Assembly: GCA_012728095.1 (NCBI GenBank) | Contig: JAAYFU010000076.1 | Location: 1-34,427 of the forward strand | DNA length: 34,427 nt | Origin: Clostridiaceae bacterium | GTDB taxonomy: Bacteria > Bacillota > Clostridia > DSM-8532 | Reading direction: 5' to 3' | Shown here: one piece after another, positions 18,118-26,597 of the stretch | Position numbering within the stretch: position 1 is the first letter of the stretch | Layout of the letters: every line of letters starts with the position of its first letter | The notes under the pieces: generated by a model | What the model saw: the letters and a program-made list of their open reading frames with translations, nothing else | Databases searched by the model: none | What the model was told of the DNA's origin: nothing | Position numbers and translations under genes: made by a program

Positions 18118-19389
18118 ATGGAAGATAAGAAAGAGAGAGATATAGCTGTGGCAGTGCCGAATATTTCCGAAATCAGCAACAGTTATAAGGAAGATTTCAT
18201 GGGAGAGATCATGGATATCTTGAATGATATTGAACTGGAACTTGTTAATTTGGAAGTGGATCCCGGCAATAAAGAATCTCTCAATTCTATTTATTGCAAC
18301 TTTCACACGATCAGAGGCCTTTCGGGATTACTTAACAATACGGCATGCACAAAAATAACAATTGCTACCGAAGAGCTATTGGAAACAGTCAGAAAATATT
18401 GTCCTGTCACATCAAAAACCGTAATTAACCTGGTTTTGGATTCCGTAGCATTTATAAAAAAGCTTAACAAAAATCCTGAACTGATTGATGACAGCGCGTT
18501 TAACGGCGAGATCGGACGGCACCTGATTAATATAGCCAACACCAAAGAGGATATCCTGCTTGAAGTGCGCAATCCTATGACAAGAGGATTCCGTATAGGG
18601 GAAATCCTGGTCAAGGAAGGCGCATTGGCCCAGTCAGAAGTCGAGGATATTCTGAAAAAGCAAAATAGCTGCAATAATAGAATGAAGTTCGGAGAGATCG
18701 TATTAAGGGAGAAAAAGGTTGATGCATCCGATATTATCAAAGCCATTCGCATGCAAAAGGTACGCAACACCAATTCTGTAGACCAGTATGTGAGAATTCC
18801 CCTGGAAAGACTGGATCAAATTATAGATATAATACAAAACGTAAGCAATCTGTATGATTCGGTTAAAGACGAGGCTGTTCTTCGTTTCGGAAGCAATGAT
18901 TTATTGACTATTGAGTCAACAAAAGCCTACCATTTAATTACCGACGTAAAAAATATACTGAAGGAATTACGCATGGTTACCCTGCAGCAGGCATTTCAGA
19001 AACTAACCAGAATAGTGTGTTCAATAATCGAGGAAAATCATCTGGAGGTCATGTTTTCTACCCTGGGTGAAAATATTGAAGTGGACAAGGATATAGCGGA
19101 CAGAATTGCTCTTCCTCTTGGCGACCTGGTCTGGTTGCTTCTGGAAAAGGCGTATAACATGACAGAAGAGAACAATAAACGTATTGGCAGTATTGAAGTG
19201 GTTGCATATGAAGAGAATAATACCGTTCATATCGATATTACCGGAGATGTCGTAACCGATATAGAAGAATTGAAGTCGGACATCAGGTACATAGAAAACC
19301 TGCAAAAACTGAATTGTTTAAAGTGCCGGATGGAAGCCGACGATATGAATGGCGAAGGTGTAAGAATATCCATAATAATTCAGAGATGA
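18118..19389 (+). CDS. CheA-like protein with Hpt domain and degenerate kinase domain
   Basis: A 423-residue protein built like a shortened CheA. Residues about 20-125 are an Hpt domain; FHTIRGLSGLL holds the phospho-acceptor His63. Residues 159-213 hold two 24-residue repeats, RIGEILVKEGAL... (159-182) and KFGEIVLREKKV... (190-213), each ending in Gln, like the two halves of a GspE-N/MshEN domain. Residues about 222-285 match the CheA dimerisation helices (YVRIPLERLDQIIDIIQNV), then LRMVTLQQAFQKLTRIV begins the HATPase part. The ATP site is lost: the N-box HLxRNxxDHG position reads VWLLLEKAYNM, the G1 box reads TGDVVTD, and no G2 box or CheW-like domain follows. It looks like a pseudokinase phosphotransfer or scaffold protein. 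ATG 18118 follows GGGGGAGG; a terminator ends it. Confidence 0.8.
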   Translation: MEDKKERDIAVAVPNISEISNSYKEDFMGEIMDILNDIELELVNLEVDPGNKESLNSIYCNFHTIRGLSGLLNNTACTKITIATEELLETVRKYCPVTSKTVINLVLDSVAFIKKLNKNPELIDDSAFNGEIGRHLINIANTKEDILLEVRNPMTRGFRIGEILVKEGALAQSEVEDILKKQNSCNNRMKFGEIVLREKKVDASDIIKAIRMQKVRNTNSVDQYVRIPLERLDQIIDIIQNVSNLYDSVKDEAVLRFGSNDLLTIESTKAYHLITDVKNILKELRMVTLQQAFQKLTRIVCSIIEENHLEVMFSTLGENIEVDKDIADRIALPLGDLVWLLLEKAYNMTEENNKRIGSIEVVAYEENNTVHIDITGDVVTDIEELKSDIRYIENLQKLNCLKCRMEADDMNGEGVRISIIIQR

Positions 19390-19428
19390 TTTAATAAAAA
19401 TACATATAGTAGTGGCCATGAGGTCTTT

Positions 19429-19463
19429 AAATACCCTGCGATTCAAGCAAGGGTATTTTTTTA
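19429..19463 (+). terminator. Rho-independent terminator after the CheA-like gene
   Basis: AAATACCCT (19429-19437) pairs perfectly with AGGGTATTT (19450-19458) around a 12-nt loop and runs into a T tract. It separates the CheA-like gene from the heat-shock operon. Confidence 0.85.
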
Positions 19464-19503
19464 GACAATTTGTAAAGCTGTTACATTTATAAGTTATGGA
19501 TAC

Positions 19504-19532
19504 TTGACAAAGGTATAGTACAATGATATTTT
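19504..19532 (+). promoter_or_regulatory. Sigma-A promoter of the hrcA-grpE-dnaK-dnaJ operon
   Basis: TTGACA (19504-19509) is a perfect -35; with a 17-base spacer the -10 is TATTTT (19527-19532). The CIRCE operator begins four bases later, so HrcA bound there would cover the transcription start. Confidence 0.7.
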
Positions 19533-19536
19533 TATA

Positions 19537-19563
19537 TTAGCACTCAATGGATGAGAGTGCTAA
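19537..19563 (+). promoter_or_regulatory. CIRCE operator (HrcA binding site)
   Basis: TTAGCACTC, nine bases, then GAGTGCTAA: a perfect match to the CIRCE consensus. HrcA, encoded directly downstream, binds it and is released on heat shock, so this controls the chaperone operon. Confidence 0.97.
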
Positions 19564-19586
19564 CAAAAAGAACGGAGGTGAAGGTA

Positions 19587-20639
19587 ATGGCCTGGGACGA
19601 GTTAAATGAAAGAAAAAGATTCATACTGAAATCCATCATAGATGATTATATAGAATCGGCACAGCCTGTTGGTTCCAGGACTATTGCCAGGAAACACGAG
19701 TTAGGCCTTGGTTCTGCTACGATTCGCAACGAAATGGCTGATTTGGAGGAATTAGGCTATATTACACAACCTCATACTTCTGCGGGAAGAATACCTTCCG
19801 ATAAAGGATATCGGTTTTATGTAGAAAACTTAATGCAGCTTCATAGCCTTACAGAAGAAGAAATTGAAATGATAAGACAGGCTATGGATGAAAAAATAGA
19901 GGAAATAAATCATCTTATCCAGAAAGTAAGTACTATAATATCAAATGTAACGGGTTACACGGCCGTTGTCATGTCACCGCAGCTTTCAAGGGCGGTGATT
20001 AAATCTGTTCAGGTGCTGGCTATTGACGAAAAAAGATTACTGGTTGTAGTGGTCGCAGGCGGTGGAATAGTTCGCAACAGGCTAATCAGGCACGACAGCG
20101 TAATTGATGAATCCGATATAGCAAAGCTTAACAAAACATTTAACATTCTTATATCGGGCAAAACGATAGACCAGGTTTCCATGCCGGCGTTAAATCAGCT
20201 TCCAAGGGATATTAATGTTCCTAGAGAAGTGATATTTCCTATTTTTGAGGCAATAGAAGACTGCGTGAGAAAAATTGAAACTACTGATTTCTACATGGAT
20301 GGCATAACTAATATATTGAATTACCCGGAATTCAGTGATTTGATAAAAGCCAGAGCAGTTCTCGATTTTCTCAAAGAAAAAGAAATAATACATCAAATGG
20401 TGTATGAGTCATCAAAGAAGCGACAGTTGGATTTTAAGATTGGCAGCGAAAACGAATATGATGAAATGAAGGATCTAAGTATAATAACAACAGTTTACGG
20501 CGGAGAAGGAAAAAACTATGGTACAATAGGAGTCATAGGTCCCAGACGTATGACATACGGTAAAGTAGTTTCTTCAATAAAATACATCAGAGACCTACTG
20601 AACAGGGAATTAGTCAGGATGTTCGGTGATGATCTCTGA
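19587..20639 (+). CDS. hrcA: Heat-inducible transcription repressor HrcA
   Basis: The 350-residue repressor of class I heat-shock genes. The N-terminal winged helix reads LNERKRFILKSIIDDYIES...PVGSRTIARKHELGLGSATIRNEM, followed by LGYITQPHTSAGRIPSDKGYR; the C-terminal GVIGPRRMTYGKVVSSIKYI is also typical. An upstream ATG at 19551 lies inside the CIRCE operator and lacks a ribosome binding site; ATG 19587, six bases after GGAGGTG, is the likely start and gives the usual MAWDELNERK. It is the first gene of hrcA-grpE-dnaK-dnaJ and represses itself through CIRCE. Confidence 0.96.
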   Translation: MAWDELNERKRFILKSIIDDYIESAQPVGSRTIARKHELGLGSATIRNEMADLEELGYITQPHTSAGRIPSDKGYRFYVENLMQLHSLTEEEIEMIRQAMDEKIEEINHLIQKVSTIISNVTGYTAVVMSPQLSRAVIKSVQVLAIDEKRLLVVVVAGGGIVRNRLIRHDSVIDESDIAKLNKTFNILISGKTIDQVSMPALNQLPRDINVPREVIFPIFEAIEDCVRKIETTDFYMDGITNILNYPEFSDLIKARAVLDFLKEKEIIHQMVYESSKKRQLDFKIGSENEYDEMKDLSIITTVYGGEGKNYGTIGVIGPRRMTYGKVVSSIKYIRDLLNRELVRMFGDDL

Positions 20640-20661
20640 TATGTGTGAAAGGGAGTAAAAA

Positions 20662-21276
20662 ATGGCAAAGAACAGTGACGTTGAAACAAAAAAGAATACC
20701 AGCGCTGGGGAAGAGGTTGACAAAGTAGTTGAAACACCTGAGGCGCCTGAGACACCTGAAACATCTGAGCAAATTGTTTCAGAGGAATTGGATAAACAGG
20801 ATACAAAAAACGAGGATATTGATCTTAACGAGGTTATCAAAAAGAAAGATGAAGAGTTAAAAGAATTATTCGACAGGATGCAGCGTTTAGCTGCGGAATA
20901 TGATAATTTCAGGAAAAGAACTCAAAAAGAAAAAGAAAGAATATATGTCGATGCGCTTACCGATGTTGTGAGTAAGCTTCTCCCGGTGGTTGACAGCCTG
21001 GAAAAAGCTGTTGCAGCGGCTCAACAGGAGGAAAGCAAGGGATTGCAGGAAGGAATAAACTTAATTTACAAACAAACAATGGACGCGTTGGAAAAACTGG
21101 GTGTTAAACCAATTGAAGCCGTTGGAAAATGTTTTGACCCCGAATTTCATAATGCAGTCATGCATATTGAGGATGATTCACTGGACTGCAATGTTATAGT
21201 GGAAGAACTCCGGAAAGGCTATATATATAAAGATGAAGTAGTAATACGGCATTCAATGGTTAAAGTGGCAAACTGA
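20662..21276 (+). CDS. grpE: GrpE nucleotide exchange factor
   Basis: A 204-residue partner of DnaK that speeds ADP release. The first 65 residues are acidic and low-complexity (repeated EAPETPETSE-like units). The long dimer helix follows, with LAAEYDNFRKRTQKEKER. The C-terminal beta domain has GVKPIEAVGKCFDPEFHNAVMHIED and the ending GYIYKDEVVIRHSMVKVAN. It starts 22 bases after hrcA, with GAAAGGGAG as ribosome binding site. The acidic N-terminus is longer than in E. coli but ordinary for Firmicutes. Confidence 0.95.
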   Translation: MAKNSDVETKKNTSAGEEVDKVVETPEAPETPETSEQIVSEELDKQDTKNEDIDLNEVIKKKDEELKELFDRMQRLAAEYDNFRKRTQKEKERIYVDALTDVVSKLLPVVDSLEKAVAAAQQEESKGLQEGINLIYKQTMDALEKLGVKPIEAVGKCFDPEFHNAVMHIEDDSLDCNVIVEELRKGYIYKDEVVIRHSMVKVAN

Positions 21277-21370
21277 CAAAAACAGTTACCGGTAAAAAGC
21301 TTCTACAAATATGAAAATAGTATAATTGTACTTCTTTGACCTTAAATATATTAACAGGAGAGTGTTTAAA

Positions 21371-23215
21371 ATGGCAAAAGTTATAGGAATAGACCTTGGA
21401 ACTACTAACTCATGTGTTGCTGTAATGGAAGGCGGAGAACCCGTTGTTATACCAAATGCAGAAGGAAGTCGCACAACTCCGTCAGTTGTTGCCTTTTCGA
21501 AGACAGGAGAAAGACTTGTCGGGCAGGTTGCCAAAAGGCAAGCAATTACAAACCCTGATAGAACTGTGATTTCCGTAAAAAGAGATATGGGTACCGATAG
21601 AAAAATAAGAATTGATGATAAAACCTATACTCCTCCGGAAATTTCAGCGATGATTTTACAAAAACTTAAAGCAGACGCTGAGGCATATTTGGGAGAAAAA
21701 GTCAGTCAGGCAGTTATTACAGTTCCCGCGTATTTCTCTGACTCACAGCGCCAGGCAACAAAAGACGCGGGCAGAATTGCGGGCCTGGAAGTATTAAGGA
21801 TTATTAACGAACCTACAGCTGCAGCATTGGCTTATGGCCTGGATAAAGAGACCGATCAGAAGATTCTTGTTTTTGACTTAGGCGGCGGAACCTTTGACGT
21901 ATCCATTCTTGAAATTGGAGACGGCGTTTTTGAGGTTCTGGCAACCAGCGGAAACAATCGATTGGGCGGCGACGATTTTGATCAAAGAATCATTGATTGG
22001 CTGGCTGAGGAGTTTAAGAAAGAACACGGAATTGATTTAAGAACTGACAAAATGGCGTTGCAGCGTCTTAAAGAAGCCGCAGAGAAAGCCAAGATTGAGC
22101 TTTCCAGCGTCATGCAGGCGAATATTAACCTGCCTTTTATAACTGCTGACGCATCAGGGCCAAAACACCTGGATATGAATTTAACACGTGCCAAATTTGA
22201 TGAATTAACGGCCGATTTAGTTGAAAAGACAATGGAACCTTTGCGCAGAGCGCTGGCAGACGCTGATCTTTCGCCTAACGATATTGACAGGGTATTATTG
22301 GTAGGCGGTTCAACTCGTATTCCTGCGGTCCAGGAGGCGGTCAGGAAATACTTAGGAAAGGAACCCTTTAAGGGGATAAATCCCGATGAATGCGTGGCAA
22401 TCGGAGCGGCTATCCAGGCAGGAGTGCTCTCCGGAGATGTCAAAGATTTGCTTCTTTTAGATGTAACTCCATTGTCTCTTGGTATTGAAACCCTTGGCGG
22501 TGTATTTACCAAGCTGATTGAGAGGAATACGACAATTCCTACAAAGAAGAGCCAGATTTTTTCAACCGCTGCTGACGGACAGACAAGTGTTGACATAAAG
22601 GTTTACCAGGGTGAGCGTGAGATTGCAGCACATAACAAGCTGTTAGGCAACTTCCAGCTTACCGGTATTCCGCCGGCGCCTCGTGGCGTTCCTCAAATTG
22701 AGGTTACATTTGATATCGATGCCAACGGCATAGTGCATGTATCGGCAAAAGATCTGGCAACAGGAAATGAACAGCAGATAACCATTACCGCCAGCAGTAA
22801 CTTAAGCGAAGCTGATATCCAAAGAGCGATTAAAGAGGCTGAAAAATACGCTGCTGAAGATAAAAAGCAGAAAGAGAACATCGAAGTCCGCAATCAAGCC
22901 GACAGCATGATTTATCAATCAGAAAAGGCTTTGAAAGACATGGGTGACAAGCTGAGCGCCGATGATAAATCTAAGATTGAAGCCGAGATCAGCAAGGTTA
23001 GGGAAGCTCTTAAAGGCAATGACACTGCAGCGATCAGACAGGCTACCGAATCCTTAACACAAGCGTTCTACAGTATTTCACAAAAACTGTACCAGCAAAA
23101 TCCTCAGGGACAAGGACCGAATCCGAATGCCGGATTTGATCCCGGAGCCGGAGGCAGCACCCAGGATAATGTTTATAATGCCGACTATAAAGTGGTGGAC
23201 GAAGACGATAAATAA
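21371..23215 (+). CDS. dnaK: Molecular chaperone DnaK (Hsp70)
   Basis: The 614-residue ATP-dependent chaperone. Phosphate-1 motif [18 protein letters not shown], phosphate-2 motif [15 protein letters not shown], adenosine motif [14 protein letters not shown], the linker [19 protein letters not shown], then the substrate domain and a Gly/Asn-rich tail ending VVDEDDK. It lacks the 23-25 residue insertion in the ATPase domain found in Gram-negative DnaK, as expected for Firmicutes. ATG 21371 follows AGGAGAG; the 15 codons upstream in the same frame have no ribosome binding site. The 94-base gap after grpE contains a TATAAT at 21321 without a good -35, so a weak internal promoter is possible. Confidence 0.97.
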   Translation: MAKVIGIDLGTTNSCVAVMEGGEPVVIPNAEGSRTTPSVVAFSKTGERLVGQVAKRQAITNPDRTVISVKRDMGTDRKIRIDDKTYTPPEISAMILQKLKADAEAYLGEKVSQAVITVPAYFSDSQRQATKDAGRIAGLEVLRIINEPTAAALAYGLDKETDQKILVFDLGGGTFDVSILEIGDGVFEVLATSGNNRLGGDDFDQRIIDWLAEEFKKEHGIDLRTDKMALQRLKEAAEKAKIELSSVMQANINLPFITADASGPKHLDMNLTRAKFDELTADLVEKTMEPLRRALADADLSPNDIDRVLLVGGSTRIPAVQEAVRKYLGKEPFKGINPDECVAIGAAIQAGVLSGDVKDLLLLDVTPLSLGIETLGGVFTKLIERNTTIPTKKSQIFSTAADGQTSVDIKVYQGEREIAAHNKLLGNFQLTGIPPAPRGVPQIEVTFDIDANGIVHVSAKDLATGNEQQITITASSNLSEADIQRAIKEAEKYAAEDKKQKENIEVRNQADSMIYQSEKALKDMGDKLSADDKSKIEAEISKVREALKGNDTAAIRQATESLTQAFYSISQKLYQQNPQGQGPNPNAGFDPGAGGSTQDNVYNADYKVVDEDDK

Positions 23216-23262
23216 TAGAATAGACGGATAATTCCATCGAAAACTTTATGCTAATATCAGAT

Positions 23263-23329
23263 CGGAACGGTATTTGTCTGGCATTGGTGGAATAATGACC
23301 TCATCCTTGCACAGACATCTACCGTTCCG
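23263..23329 (+). other. Long hairpin in the dnaK-dnaJ intergenic region
   Basis: CGGAACGGTATTTGTCTG (23263-23280) and CAGACATCTACCGTTCCG (23312-23329) pair over 16 of 18 positions around a 31-nt loop. No T run follows, so it is not a standard terminator. It ends 23 bases before the dnaJ ribosome binding site and could be a stabiliser, an RNase processing site or a control of dnaJ translation. Confidence 0.75.
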
Positions 23330-23366
23330 TGTTTGTAGTTTGAATGCTGTTTTGGAGGGTTAATCT

Positions 23367-24500
23367 TTGGCTGAAAAGAGGGATTATTACGAGGTGCTTG
23401 GCGTGTCAAGACAGGCGACCTCTGAAGATATAAAGAAGGCATACAGAAAGCTGGCTAAACAATATCACCCGGATGTGAATCCCGGTGATGAAGATGCAGA
23501 AGCAAAGTTTAAGGAAATTAACGAAGCCTACAGTGTGTTAATTGACGAACAAAAACGAGCCAACTACGACCGTTTCGGACATGCTGCCTTTGATGGCGCA
23601 GGGAATGGTTTTAGCGGGTTTGATTTTGGCTTCGGCGGATTGGATGATCTTTTTGAAACCTTTATGGGAAGTGCCTTCGGAAGGAGCAGGAGAAGTGGAG
23701 GTTACGGACCTGTCCGGGGCAGAGACATCCAGTATTCAATAGATATTACTTTCGAAGAAGCCGCATTTGGTGTAACAAAGGAGATTCCCGTAACAAGACT
23801 GCAAACCTGTACAACATGCAACGGGACCGGCGCAAAGGCCGGAACCTATCCGGAAAACTGCAAACGGTGCCATGGAACCGGACAAATCCGTTATTCGCAG
23901 GCAACACCATTCGGACAGTTTGTCAACGTAAAGACCTGTGATGTCTGCAACGGCGAAGGTAAAATAATAACCCATCCTTGTGAAACATGCAATGGCAAGG
24001 CACGGGTATCAAAGAAATCGAGAATAAGTCTGAATATTCCGGCCGGAATCGATGACGGTCAAACAATATCACTTAAAGGGGAAGGTGAGTCAGGTTTAAG
24101 AGGAGGTCCGGCAGGTGATTTATATGTGGTAATACATATCAAGCCGCACCCGATATTCAAACGCGAAGGATATGATGTTGTTTGTGATGTTCCGATATCT
24201 TTTACCCAGGCGGCTTTAGGGGGCGAAATCGACGTTCCCACTCTCGATGGCATAATAAAATATACCATCCCTGAAGGAACCCAGACCTCGACTGTTTTTA
24301 AATTGAAAGGAAGAGGAATAAAGCGGCTGAGAAGCAACTCAAGGGGTGATCAGTATATCCGTGTTAATGTGGAAGTTCCCACAAAACTTACTCAAAAACA
24401 AAAAGAGCTATTGCGTCAATTCGCTGAAATAAGCGGAGATGAAGGCCTTGAGCAAAAGAAAGGCTTTTTCGAGAAGGTAAAGGATTTATTTAAAGAGTGA
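23367..24500 (+). CDS. dnaJ: Co-chaperone DnaJ (Hsp40)
   Basis: A 377-residue type I Hsp40 that delivers clients to DnaK and stimulates its ATPase. The J domain has RDYYEVLGV and the HPD triad in QYHPDVNPG; a Gly/Phe-rich stretch (GFSGFDFGFGG) follows. Four zinc-binding repeats come next: CTTCNGTG, CKRCHGTG, CDVCNGEG and CETCNGKA; in the last, the final glycine of CxxCxGxG is an alanine, but all cysteines remain. The start is TTG 23367 after TTTGGAGGG. The 151-base gap after dnaK contains a long hairpin. Confidence 0.96.
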   Translation: MAEKRDYYEVLGVSRQATSEDIKKAYRKLAKQYHPDVNPGDEDAEAKFKEINEAYSVLIDEQKRANYDRFGHAAFDGAGNGFSGFDFGFGGLDDLFETFMGSAFGRSRRSGGYGPVRGRDIQYSIDITFEEAAFGVTKEIPVTRLQTCTTCNGTGAKAGTYPENCKRCHGTGQIRYSQATPFGQFVNVKTCDVCNGEGKIITHPCETCNGKARVSKKSRISLNIPAGIDDGQTISLKGEGESGLRGGPAGDLYVVIHIKPHPIFKREGYDVVCDVPISFTQAALGGEIDVPTLDGIIKYTIPEGTQTSTVFKLKGRGIKRLRSNSRGDQYIRVNVEVPTKLTQKQKELLRQFAEISGDEGLEQKKGFFEKVKDLFKE

Positions 24501-24513
24501 AAGCAGGTATTAT

Positions 24514-25446
24514 ATGAAATGGATTGAAGTTTCGGTCAGAACAACGCAGGAAGCATCCGAGGTTATTTGCGATAAACTTATGAGCATGGGGGCAAACGGT
24601 ACTGAAATGGTTGACCCCATAGCATTTCGTCAGGCACTTGAAAGTAACAGGTATCTTGATTATGCCGATGACGGACTTTTGGATAAATACGGAACTGATA
24701 TAATTATAAAGGCTTATTTTCCAGATGAATCAGATCCTCAAATCATATCTGAAGAACTTAAGCAAACCCTTAACAACATTTCTGATAAAATTAGCATAGG
24801 TCCCGGAGAAATAAGCTATACCCTGCGGGACGATTCCGAATGGAAAGACTCGTGGAAGCAATATTTTAAGCCTTTTAAGATAACTGAAAAAATAGTGATT
24901 AAGCCAAGCTGGGAAGAATATGTTCCCCGGGAAGACGAGCTGGTTATTGAAATGGATCCGGGAATGGCCTTTGGCACAGGTACCCATGAAACAACAAAAA
25001 TGTGCGCCGTCCTGGGTGAAAAATATTTAAGGGGAAACGACAAGGTTTTGGATCTTGGCTGCGGAACGGCTATATTGGGAATTTTGGCCGCAAAGCTGGG
25101 AGCGTTATCAGTTTTGGCAGTGGATATTGACGAAGCGGCGGTAAAGACAGCCAGGCAAAATGTGCAGAGAAATGGCGAAACAAATAAAATTAAGGTGATA
25201 CGGGGCACGTTGAATGATGTGCCTGAAGAAACCTTTGATCTGATATTTATTAATATAATTGCCGATGTTATCCTGGAAATATCAAGGGATATTAAGAAAT
25301 ATGCAAAAAATGGGACATATATCATACTTTCGGGAATCATAAAAGACAGAAAAGCCGAAGTTAAAAGCAAATATTCCGACTTGGGCTTTATTCTCATTGA
25401 TGAGCTTAATATGGGAGAGTGGGAGGCGTTGGCTTTTCGTGCATAG
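24514..25446 (+). CDS. prmA: Ribosomal protein L11 methyltransferase PrmA
   Basis: The 310-residue SAM-dependent enzyme methylates ribosomal protein L11. It has the N-terminal MKWIEVSVRTTQEASEVI L11-binding domain, then MDPGMAFGTGTHETTKMC, SAM motif I VLDLGCGTAILGILAAKLGA, and the catalytic region FINIIADVILEIS. Motif I usually reads GCGSGIL or GCGTGIL; here the third glycine is alanine (GCGTAIL), a small deviation that may still bind SAM. It follows dnaJ by 13 bases and overlaps rsmE by eight bases. Confidence 0.94.
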   Translation: MKWIEVSVRTTQEASEVICDKLMSMGANGTEMVDPIAFRQALESNRYLDYADDGLLDKYGTDIIIKAYFPDESDPQIISEELKQTLNNISDKISIGPGEISYTLRDDSEWKDSWKQYFKPFKITEKIVIKPSWEEYVPREDELVIEMDPGMAFGTGTHETTKMCAVLGEKYLRGNDKVLDLGCGTAILGILAAKLGALSVLAVDIDEAAVKTARQNVQRNGETNKIKVIRGTLNDVPEETFDLIFINIIADVILEISRDIKKYAKNGTYIILSGIIKDRKAEVKSKYSDLGFILIDELNMGEWEALAFRA

Positions 25447-26188
25447 GTTTATAGTCTCTCCCGAAAATATCCGGGATAATATTATAACATTGGAAGGCGA
25501 TGATTTTAAACATTTACGGCAGGTTCTCAGACTTAAGCCCGGTGACAGTATAAATGTATTTGACGGCAGCGGCATCGAATATGAGGCGGATATTCTTTCT
25601 GTTGAAAAATCAAGGGCAATCGCCGAAATCAAGAATGCCTTTCAAAGCGATACGGAACCAAAAGTACGCGTAACCCTGTTCCAGGGGCTGCCGAAAGGCG
25701 AAAAAATGGATCTTATCATACAAAAGGGAGTGGAGTTGGGAGTCTACAGAATTATTCCCGTTATAACAAACAGAACAGTAGTCAAGCTTGATAAAAAAGA
25801 CTGCCAAAGAAAAACAGAACGTTGGTCAAGGATATCCAGGGAAGCCGCCAAACAATGCCGCAGAGCCTATGTGCCGGAGGTCACGGAACCTGTTTCTTTT
25901 GATGAAGCCTTGATTGTGGCTGAATCATCCGAAGCAGTTTTGGTACTGTATGAGAATGAAGAAAAAAAATGTTTGAAAGAAACATTGAAATGTTATAATA
26001 TTAATAAGATTGAGAATATTGCGTTATTTGTCGGACCGGAAGGCGGTTTTACATATCAGGAAGTGGAAAACTGCAGGAACTTAGGTTACAATATAGTAGG
26101 TTTGGGAAAACGGATTCTAAGAGCAGAGACAGCTAGTATTTCTGTCCTTTCAATAATTATGTACGAGATGGGTGAAATGAATCTATGA
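25439..26188 (+). CDS. rsmE: 16S rRNA (uracil1498-N3)-methyltransferase RsmE
   Basis: A 249-residue SPOUT methyltransferase. An N-terminal PUA-like domain (HRFIVSPENI...GDDFKHLRQVLRLKPGD) is followed by LFQGLPKGEKMDLIIQKGVELGV, RWSRISREAAKQCRRAYVPEV and the knotted SAM site FVGPEGGFTYQEV...LGKRILRAETASI. The frame opens earlier (25397), but GTG 25439 yields the normal family N-terminus, preceded by GGGAGAGTGGGAGG. It overlaps prmA by eight bases and the following receiver gene by four, so the three are translationally coupled. Confidence 0.93.
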   Translation: MHRFIVSPENIRDNIITLEGDDFKHLRQVLRLKPGDSINVFDGSGIEYEADILSVEKSRAIAEIKNAFQSDTEPKVRVTLFQGLPKGEKMDLIIQKGVELGVYRIIPVITNRTVVKLDKKDCQRKTERWSRISREAAKQCRRAYVPEVTEPVSFDEALIVAESSEAVLVLYENEEKKCLKETLKCYNINKIENIALFVGPEGGFTYQEVENCRNLGYNIVGLGKRILRAETASISVLSIIMYEMGEMNL

Positions 26189-26559
26189 AAAAGGTTACAT
26201 TTGTAATTACCGATGATGCGCTTTTCATTAGAACTCTGTTAAGAAAGATTATTGAGCAGTACGAAGAGTATGAGGTTGTCGGTGAAGCCTCAAATGGCCG
26301 TGAGGCTATTGAGGTTGCTAAGAAGTGTCAACCGGATATTTTGACCTTGGATATAACTATGCCCGAAATGGACGGTATACAGGCTGTCAAAGAAATTCTT
26401 AAAGTTAGCCCCAAAACGCGTATTATAATGGTCTCGGCTATGGGACAGCAATCAATGGTTATAGAAGCTATAAAACTTGGAGCGAAAGATTTTGTTGTCA
26501 AGCCGTTCGATAAATCAAGAGTGTATCAGTCAATTAAGAACGTACTTGCTATGGATTAA
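26185..26559 (+). CDS. CheY-like single-domain response regulator
   Basis: A 124-residue receiver domain with no output domain. All phosphorylation residues are present: acidic pair Asp10/Asp11, phospho-acceptor Asp56 (DILTLDITMPEMDG), switch Ser84 (IIMVSAM) and Lys106 (DFVVKPF). It resembles the CheY of Thermotoga and Clostridia (TDDALFIRTLLRKII). It begins at an ATGA overlap with rsmE and is thus fused to the hrcA-dnaK-prmA-rsmE run, an unusual place. Its kinase is unknown; the CheA-like protein at 18118 and CheX at 4278 are possible partners by inference only. Confidence 0.9.
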   Translation: MKKVTFVITDDALFIRTLLRKIIEQYEEYEVVGEASNGREAIEVAKKCQPDILTLDITMPEMDGIQAVKEILKVSPKTRIIMVSAMGQQSMVIEAIKLGAKDFVVKPFDKSRVYQSIKNVLAMD

Positions 26560-26597
26560 CAAGTTTTTTATGTATTAATAAGGAGTATATGTTCTAA

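Noticed and set aside
19551..19586. Upstream ATG as the hrcA start
   Set aside because: It lies in the CIRCE operator without a ribosome binding site; ATG 19587 has GGAGGTG at the right distance and the family's N-terminus.
21982..22596. A 204-codon - strand frame inside dnaK
   Set aside because: Antisense shadow of a highly conserved coding sequence.
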